NCBI GenBank assembly: GCA_021199375.1
Contig: JAJQIB010000007.1
Span: 1 to 38,520, forward strand
DNA length: 38,520 bases
Origin: Ruminococcus sp.
GTDB taxonomy: Bacteria; Bacillota; Clostridia; Oscillospirales; Ruminococcaceae
Reading direction: 5' to 3'
In this document: positions 34,154-38,520 of the stretch, one piece after another
How positions within the stretch are numbered: the first letter of the stretch is position 1
How the letters are laid out: each line of letters begins with the position of its first letter
The notes under the pieces: model-generated
Databases searched by the model: none
The model's input: only the letters and a program-made list of their open reading frames with translations
What the model was told of the DNA's origin: nothing
Made by a program: the position numbers and the translations under genes

Positions 34154-34157
34154 AAGG

Positions 34158-35897
34158 TCACTCTCCCTTCATATCGGTTTCCAGTTGTCTTGTGAGCAGC
34201 TTTTCTGCATAGTCCTCACATTTAAACCTTATCGAGAAGCTCCCGTCCACGCTGTATTCGAGTCGTTCAATCATAGTCTCCACCAGTTCTCTGGTAAGCC
34301 CTCTTCTCAGAAGTCTCTCCACCATGTCAGGCTTATCGTCCTCTATGATTTCTAAGCTTGATGTCTCGGTAAGCTTTGTCGTTCCAACTGTCTCGCCGCC
34401 TGTCTCATCCCCGAACAGCTTCTCCTTAAGCTCTGTCCACGGATCTGTCGTCATTTTACCGCTTTCCGCGTCCTCAATCTGTGCCTGCAGGCTTTTAATC
34501 TGCTCTGAGTAGGCTTTTCTAAATTCCATGTACTCTTCTTCCGTGATGATTTTGTCTGCGTAATCCTCATAGAGCTTTCTGAGCTTCTGCTTTAAGCTTG
34601 CCTCCTGAGCCTTCAATCCGTCTGCCTTACGCTTTCTTTCCTTTGCGTCCGTCTGCAGAAGCTGCTCCAGCTTTTCAAGCTCAAGTCCTGCATTAAGCTG
34701 ATGGCGTATCTGGTCGAGGACGAATTTATACACCACCTGTTCGGGAACGCATGCTATCTTTGTGCCACAAGGCGGTGCGTCCTTAGAGTCCTTCCTGTAG
34801 CTGCTGTAACCGCTGCATCGGTATCTGAAATTTCTAAGCACTTTGGTGTTCTTTGTTCTATCGTAAAGCATAGCATGTCCGCATTCTCCGCAATAGAACA
34901 CTCCCTGCAGGATATTGGGAAACTGCTCCGACCTCTTTTTTCCTTCCTTTATGGCTTCAACCCGTTTTCTTCCCCGCTCATCCAAGTCCTTATTGACCGC
35001 TTCAAAGACCTCCTCACTTACAAGTGCCTCGTGGGTATTAGGAATAACCTTGTACTCTCCCTTGCCCTTGGTATTGTAAACGGTTGCTCCTGTGTAGGTG
35101 CGGTTTCTTAGCATCTGCATAACCGATGTGTAATCCCAGCCCCTGCTGTCGGGTACATTCAGCCGTTTGCCCTGTCTCTTCATCTGAGCTAACGGAGTCG
35201 GTGCCTGCAGTTTGTCAAGTCTGTCTGCAATCCCTGTGCTTCCCAATCCTCCTGCACTAAGGCTGAATGCAAGTCTCACATAATCCGCTGTTTCAGGGTC
35301 GGTAAGAAGGTGATAGTTACATTCGGGGTCTATTACATATCCGTATGGAGCCATATTAAATGCTCTTTCTCCCTTTTGCTCCTTTGCTCTGAGTGTTGCT
35401 AACACCTTTCTCTGTGTGTCCTTAGCATACATCTCATTTATCATATTTTTTAGCGGCACCATGATGTCTGAGCTTTTACCTCCACCCATCGAATCAAAGT
35501 TATCGTTGACGGAAATGAAGCGCACATCGAGCTGTGGAAAAATCGTCTCCAGGTAATAGCCTGCCTCGATGTGATTCCTGCCAAAGCGGGAAAAGTCCTT
35601 GACTACAACGCAGTTTATCCTCCCGTCCTTCACATCCTCCATCATCCGCTGGAACTCTGCTCTTTTAAAGCTCATGCCGCTTCTGCCGTTATCCACATAC
35701 CGATCAACCAGACCTAAGTACGGATGCTTTTCTATGTACTCTTCGAGGTATTTTATCTGGTTTTGCAGTGAGCGGTCGTCCTCTAATCCGTTATTCTCAT
35801 CTGAGAGTCTAGCGTAAAGTGCTGTCTTCCACTCTGCTGTTGTCGTTCTCGCAAGGTAACGCTGTGTCGATTTTGCTACCTGGTTTCGTCTACCCAT
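34158..35897 (-). CDS. Large serine recombinase 2
   Basis: The 579-residue protein has the catalytic serine in LYARLSDENN (Ser32), VKDFSRFGRN, a Recombinase domain, a zinc ribbon starting CGECGHAM, a coiled coil, and a conserved C-terminal region. It resembles recombinase 1 and 3 in layout but not closely in sequence, so the three are ancient paralogues rather than recent copies. It starts three bases after the small recombinase-like gene. In multi-recombinase elements such proteins may act together or in different directions (integration and excision); the division of work here is unknown. Confidence 0.92.
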   Translation of the reverse strand: MGRRNQVAKSTQRYLARTTTAEWKTALYARLSDENNGLEDDRSLQNQIKYLEEYIEKHPYLGLVDRYVDNGRSGMSFKRAEFQRMMEDVKDGRINCVVVKDFSRFGRNHIEAGYYLETIFPQLDVRFISVNDNFDSMGGGKSSDIMVPLKNMINEMYAKDTQRKVLATLRAKEQKGERAFNMAPYGYVIDPECNYHLLTDPETADYVRLAFSLSAGGLGSTGIADRLDKLQAPTPLAQMKRQGKRLNVPDSRGWDYTSVMQMLRNRTYTGATVYNTKGKGEYKVIPNTHEALVSEEVFEAVNKDLDERGRKRVEAIKEGKKRSEQFPNILQGVFYCGECGHAMLYDRTKNTKVLRNFRYRCSGYSSYRKDSKDAPPCGTKIACVPEQVVYKFVLDQIRHQLNAGLELEKLEQLLQTDAKERKRKADGLKAQEASLKQKLRKLYEDYADKIITEEEYMEFRKAYSEQIKSLQAQIEDAESGKMTTDPWTELKEKLFGDETGGETVGTTKLTETSSLEIIEDDKPDMVERLLRRGLTRELVETMIERLEYSVDGSFSIRFKCEDYAEKLLTRQLETDMKGE

Positions 35898-35900
35898 GTC

Positions 35901-36413
35901 TTATTCCCCCTTTTTTCTTTTCTGATATGGTCTATGCGGCTTATGCTTTACCGTACAGCGATATTCACTGGTCTTTACTTTTAGGTAGCTTTCTACATCA
36001 CCATTAAGTGTATCAAAATTCGCTTCGACATCCGCAAGAAGAATACCACATGGAATGAAGTATCCCTTTATCATGATTGAAAGCTCTGTTACCGTTGGAG
36101 CTATCGTCCTTGCCGCGTAAATCACCACCGCTTCAATCGCCGATGTTTCCGTATCAAGAAGAAGTCTCTTCCAAGCATCGTTGCTCTTTGCTCCTAAAGG
36201 GCATCTCTTCCCTTCTTGTTTATCCTCTTTACCGTTTCTTACGATCTCAACCCTCTCATCCCGGTAAATCCTCATGAGCTTTAGTTCCCTGTGCCTTTTA
36301 ATAAAACTCCTGCATTCGATCAGGGCTTTCTTCAAATCCACCCACTCACCGTATGCTGCAGGAGCGATGTAAATCGCTGTTCTTTTGTACAGCTCTTTCG
36401 ATTGTTTGTTCAT
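35901..36413 (-). CDS. Catalytically dead serine-recombinase-like subunit
   Basis: The 170-residue protein aligns with the N-terminal catalytic domain of the neighbouring recombinases. ELYKRTAIYIAPA corresponds to TLYKTAIYLRLS, AWKRLLLDTETSAIEAVVIY to GWKQLYEDLEHGAVNCIIVK, and IKGYFIPCGILLADVEANFD plus TLNG to IFPVLGVRLVAINDNFDTLN. The catalytic Ser is Ala19, the Arg two before it is Ala17, and the SRFGRN motif is ARTIAPT. There is no Recombinase domain or zinc ribbon. Its start overlaps the stop of recombinase 3 (ATGA) and it ends three bases before recombinase 2, so it is co-translated with them and kept open. I infer a structural or directionality partner, not an enzyme. Confidence 0.7.
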   Translation of the reverse strand: MNKQSKELYKRTAIYIAPAAYGEWVDLKKALIECRSFIKRHRELKLMRIYRDERVEIVRNGKEDKQEGKRCPLGAKSNDAWKRLLLDTETSAIEAVVIYAARTIAPTVTELSIMIKGYFIPCGILLADVEANFDTLNGDVESYLKVKTSEYRCTVKHKPHRPYQKRKKGE

Positions 36414-38050
36414 ATCACTCCGCGCTCCTCATATCCGTAAGCCTCAAGCGTCGATTCGATGGAATTCGTATCTTTGAAAACCACCTCCATCCGCCCGCCC
36501 TCGTAGACAAGCACCTTATCCACTAATTCGGCTAAAATCGGTCTCTCAAGGCTCGTTAAATTCCTGTATTTCTTGAATGCCTTTATCCACTTTGCCTCTT
36601 CGTAATTTGAAAGAACCGTCCTGCGCTCATCTGCAACCCTGCGGAGCGCTGCTTTCGCGTTATCTATCTTTGTTTTGTACATCTGGTTGTAGTCCATGTA
36701 CTCTTCCCTGCCCAGTATTCCTGCAGCATAATCCTCATAGAGTCCGTTCTTAAGTCTGGTGTAGCGTTCCATCTCATCCTGGAACTGTACCATCTTGTCA
36801 TCAAGACGTGCAACCTCCCGTCCCTGCTCCGGCTGTGAGTCCGCTTCATTCACCAGCCTTTCTACCCTGACTGCGATTTCTGCCATATTGCGGATGGCTT
36901 CAAGGATTGCCGTGTAAGCCTTTGTATTCTTCACGCGCTTTGACTTTCTGCCCTCTGCAATGCAGTCCTTGCACACGTAGTAATCGTACTTCTTACCTTT
37001 ATAGTAGGAAGGTTTCATTGTAAGCTGTCTGCCACACTTCCCGCAGAATAGAAAACCGGAGAGCAGTTCCACTTTAGTTCTGCCTCCGGCTACCCTTGTA
37101 TCTTTTTTCATTAGCTCCTGCACCGTCATAAATAGCTCTTTATCCACGATTGCTTCATGTGTTCCCTCAACTCTTGTCCACTCCTCCTTTGGTAGTAAAA
37201 CCCTCTCCTTAGATCGATAATCAAGCCTTCGCCACTTCCCCTGCACGATTGTTCCTGTATAGCACTCGTTATGCAGCACGTTGTATACACTTCCATTTGA
37301 CCAAGATGCTTTATCATGCGTCTTGAGATTACTGGAAATTTTCTGTCCATGTGAAATACGGTACTCATAAGGTGACAATACTCCCTGTTCGTTGAGCTTA
37401 TTCGCAATGCCTCTGTCGCTGTATCCTTCCAGCTTCCAGATAAAAATCTGCTTCACATTTTCAGCTGCTTCCTTATCTACTACAAGCTTCAAATGATTAT
37501 TAGGATCCTTTCTATATCCATAAGGCACAAAGGGTGATATGCACTCGCCGCGTTTTCTCATAGCTTCAAGCTGTGTTGTAATCTTTTTCGATATATCTCT
37601 ACAATAGATATCATTAATTAGGTTTTTCATCGGAACCGTCAGCGCATCGCCGTTGCGCCACTCGTTTAGGGTATCAAAATTGTCGTTAATAGCGACAAGG
37701 CGAACACCTAACACAGGGAAAATCATCTGAAGGCATCTGCCGACCTCGATGTAGTTTCTGCCGAAGCGGGATAGATCTTTTACAATGATACAATTGACCG
37801 CTCCGTGTTCCAAATCCTCATAAAGCTGTTTCCAGCCGGGTCTTTCAAAATTCGAGCCGGAGTAGCCATCGTCTACGTACTCGTCCACCAGGTGAAACTC
37901 GCTCTTATCCTCAATGTAGTCTTGGATGAGCTTTCTCTGGTTTGTGATGGAATCGCTCTCATTCTTGTCTCCGTCATCTTGCGATAGACGCAGATAGATG
38001 GCGGTTTTGTAGAGGGTTTCATCTCTTCTTTTTAATACTTCTTGGTTCAT
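36410..38050 (-). CDS. Large serine recombinase 3
   Basis: The 546-residue protein has catalytic Ser23 in AIYLRLSQDDGD, VKDLSRFGRN, a Recombinase domain with VYNVLHNECYTGTIVQGKWR, a zinc ribbon (CGKCGRQL and later CKDC), and a coiled coil. It is the first gene of the operon and begins after AGGAGG. It is the closest of the three to the dead recombinase-like protein, with which it shares the KTAIY and NFDTLN stretches. It is intact and typical in length. Confidence 0.92.
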   Translation of the reverse strand: MNQEVLKRRDETLYKTAIYLRLSQDDGDKNESDSITNQRKLIQDYIEDKSEFHLVDEYVDDGYSGSNFERPGWKQLYEDLEHGAVNCIIVKDLSRFGRNYIEVGRCLQMIFPVLGVRLVAINDNFDTLNEWRNGDALTVPMKNLINDIYCRDISKKITTQLEAMRKRGECISPFVPYGYRKDPNNHLKLVVDKEAAENVKQIFIWKLEGYSDRGIANKLNEQGVLSPYEYRISHGQKISSNLKTHDKASWSNGSVYNVLHNECYTGTIVQGKWRRLDYRSKERVLLPKEEWTRVEGTHEAIVDKELFMTVQELMKKDTRVAGGRTKVELLSGFLFCGKCGRQLTMKPSYYKGKKYDYYVCKDCIAEGRKSKRVKNTKAYTAILEAIRNMAEIAVRVERLVNEADSQPEQGREVARLDDKMVQFQDEMERYTRLKNGLYEDYAAGILGREEYMDYNQMYKTKIDNAKAALRRVADERRTVLSNYEEAKWIKAFKKYRNLTSLERPILAELVDKVLVYEGGRMEVVFKDTNSIESTLEAYGYEERGVI

Positions 38051-38080
38051 TTCTTTATCCTCCTAGAAATTTTTTTACAT

Positions 38081-38102
38081 ATCAAAAGCTAGTACTTTTG
38101 AT
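38081..38102. promoter_or_regulatory. 22-bp palindrome at the recombinase transcription start
   Basis: ATCAAAAG (38081-38088) and CTTTTGAT (38095-38102) form a perfect inverted repeat around CTAGTA. It lies 9 bases after the -10 box, so it covers the expected transcription start. This is a good position for an operator that represses the recombinase genes. It could also be a recombinase binding site. Confidence 0.6.
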
Positions 38103-38110
38103 TACGCTAT

Positions 38111-38139
38111 ATATTACCATCTTTTTTTATAAAAGTCAA
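38111..38139 (-). promoter_or_regulatory. Promoter of the serine recombinase operon
   Basis: On the minus strand TTGACT (38139-38134) and TAATAT (38116-38111) are spaced by 17 bases. The leader of about 55 nt leads to AGGAGG before recombinase 3. Confidence 0.65.
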
Positions 38140-38205
38140 CATACATGTTTGGATTTTAAAGAAATATATTCTGTGTATTATATAACATAGACTAGTTTAG
38201 ATAAT

Positions 38206-38232
38206 AAAAAAAGCGACTGTGTGATAGTCGCT
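38206..38232 (-). terminator. Intrinsic terminator after the truncated GNAT gene
   Basis: On the minus strand AGCGACT (38232-38226) pairs with AGTCGCT (38218-38212) and is followed by seven T. It insulates the recombinase promoter from upstream transcription. Confidence 0.8.
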
Positions 38233-38283
38233 CTTAAATATAAAAATGTATTAAGCTCAGATCGATAAGCTGGAAGTTATCGT

Positions 38284-38388
38284 TCAGCTTTTGCAGCCTC
38301 CGCCGTATATCCCTTCTGCGTCATCTGTTGTAAAGCGTCTGAGTATCAATCTATCCGTCTCTAATTTAATTGTTCCAATATGATTCAT
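38284..38388 (-). pseudogene. Truncated GNAT acetyltransferase (RimJ/RimL-like)
   Basis: The 34-codon frame begins MNHIGTIKLETDRLILRRFT and then TDDAEGIYGG, the standard start of RimJ/RimL-type GNAT acetyltransferases. It stops after GGCKS, where a normal protein would run for about 140 more residues. A TATAAT (about 38420) and GAGG before the ATG suggest it was once expressed. The break just before the recombinase operon may mark an insertion or deletion border. Confidence 0.6.
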
Positions 38389-38520
38389 TACTACCTCAAC
38401 ATATCCAGATTTTTCTTTTTATTATATCATATATTTGTAAATTTTTCTACCCATACAGCAAAAACATCACGGAAATCAATTTTAGTAAACGATATGTAAT
38501 AATTCATCGAAGTCTACCAA

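Noticed and set aside
32536-38208. Similar CTAGTTT..AGAT sequences at about 32539 and 38191 flanking the recombinase operon, as possible att repeats
   Set aside because: Only about 10 imperfect A/T-rich bases match, which is expected by chance in this composition.

Overview
The window looks like a low-GC Gram-positive chromosome segment, most likely from a gut member of the Clostridia (Lachnospiraceae or Oscillospiraceae; the exact genus cannot be read from the sequence). The reasons are AGGAGG-type ribosome binding sites, A/T-rich promoters, a lipobox lipoprotein with no outer-membrane genes, and clostridial-type surface polysaccharide genes next to clostridial mobile-element genes. Almost all genes lie on the minus strand, so most operons read from right to left.

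Region 1 (1-5100) is an accessory graveyard. It holds a sigma-region-4-like regulator with a long structured leader, two very similar 34-bp palindromes, a lipoprotein, a frameshifted pRiA4b ORF-3-like gene, an IS200/IS605-like (HUH/Y1) transposase abutting a phage tape-measure fragment, a small hypothetical gene and a nucleotidyltransferase broken by a stop and a frameshift.

Region 2 (5170-18600) is a surface polysaccharide operon transcribed right to left. It starts with three tandem truncated glycosyltransferase copies. These are followed by the dTDP-L-rhamnose genes rfbA, rfbB, rfbD and rfbC, a decayed GT4 glycosyltransferase, a DUF115-type protein, a GT2 glycosyltransferase, a cytidylyltransferase, an HMGL-like aldolase fused to a DUF115-like domain, a PfkB sugar kinase, a Wzy-like polymerase and a Wzx flippase. 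The aldolase, kinase, cytidylyltransferase and DUF115 genes together suggest synthesis and transfer of a CMP-activated 2-keto acid sugar. No initiating phosphoglycosyltransferase or chain-length regulator is present, so the operon looks incomplete or depends on genes elsewhere.

Region 3 (18880-32530) is more ordinary chromosome. It holds a small hypothetical pair, a GNAT acetyltransferase, a TetR regulator divergent from a VanZ-like gene that lacks a normal start codon, a membrane-anchored C39 peptidase, bioY with a clear BirA operator over its promoter, a candidate small RNA, a membrane protein, PTS enzyme I, a P2A calcium-type ATPase and an ABC-2 exporter operon with its own lipoprotein-like protein.

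Region 4 (32560-38520) is a mobile-element module. It is a four-gene operon of three large serine recombinases and a fourth small protein that aligns with the recombinase catalytic domain but has lost its catalytic serine and arginines. The operon has a strong promoter with a 22-bp palindrome at its transcription start, and a truncated GNAT gene lies upstream. The most unusual observations are this dead recombinase-like subunit, the tandem glycosyltransferase array with an almost invariant 36-bp junction, the putative new CMP-ulosonate module and the small RNA.
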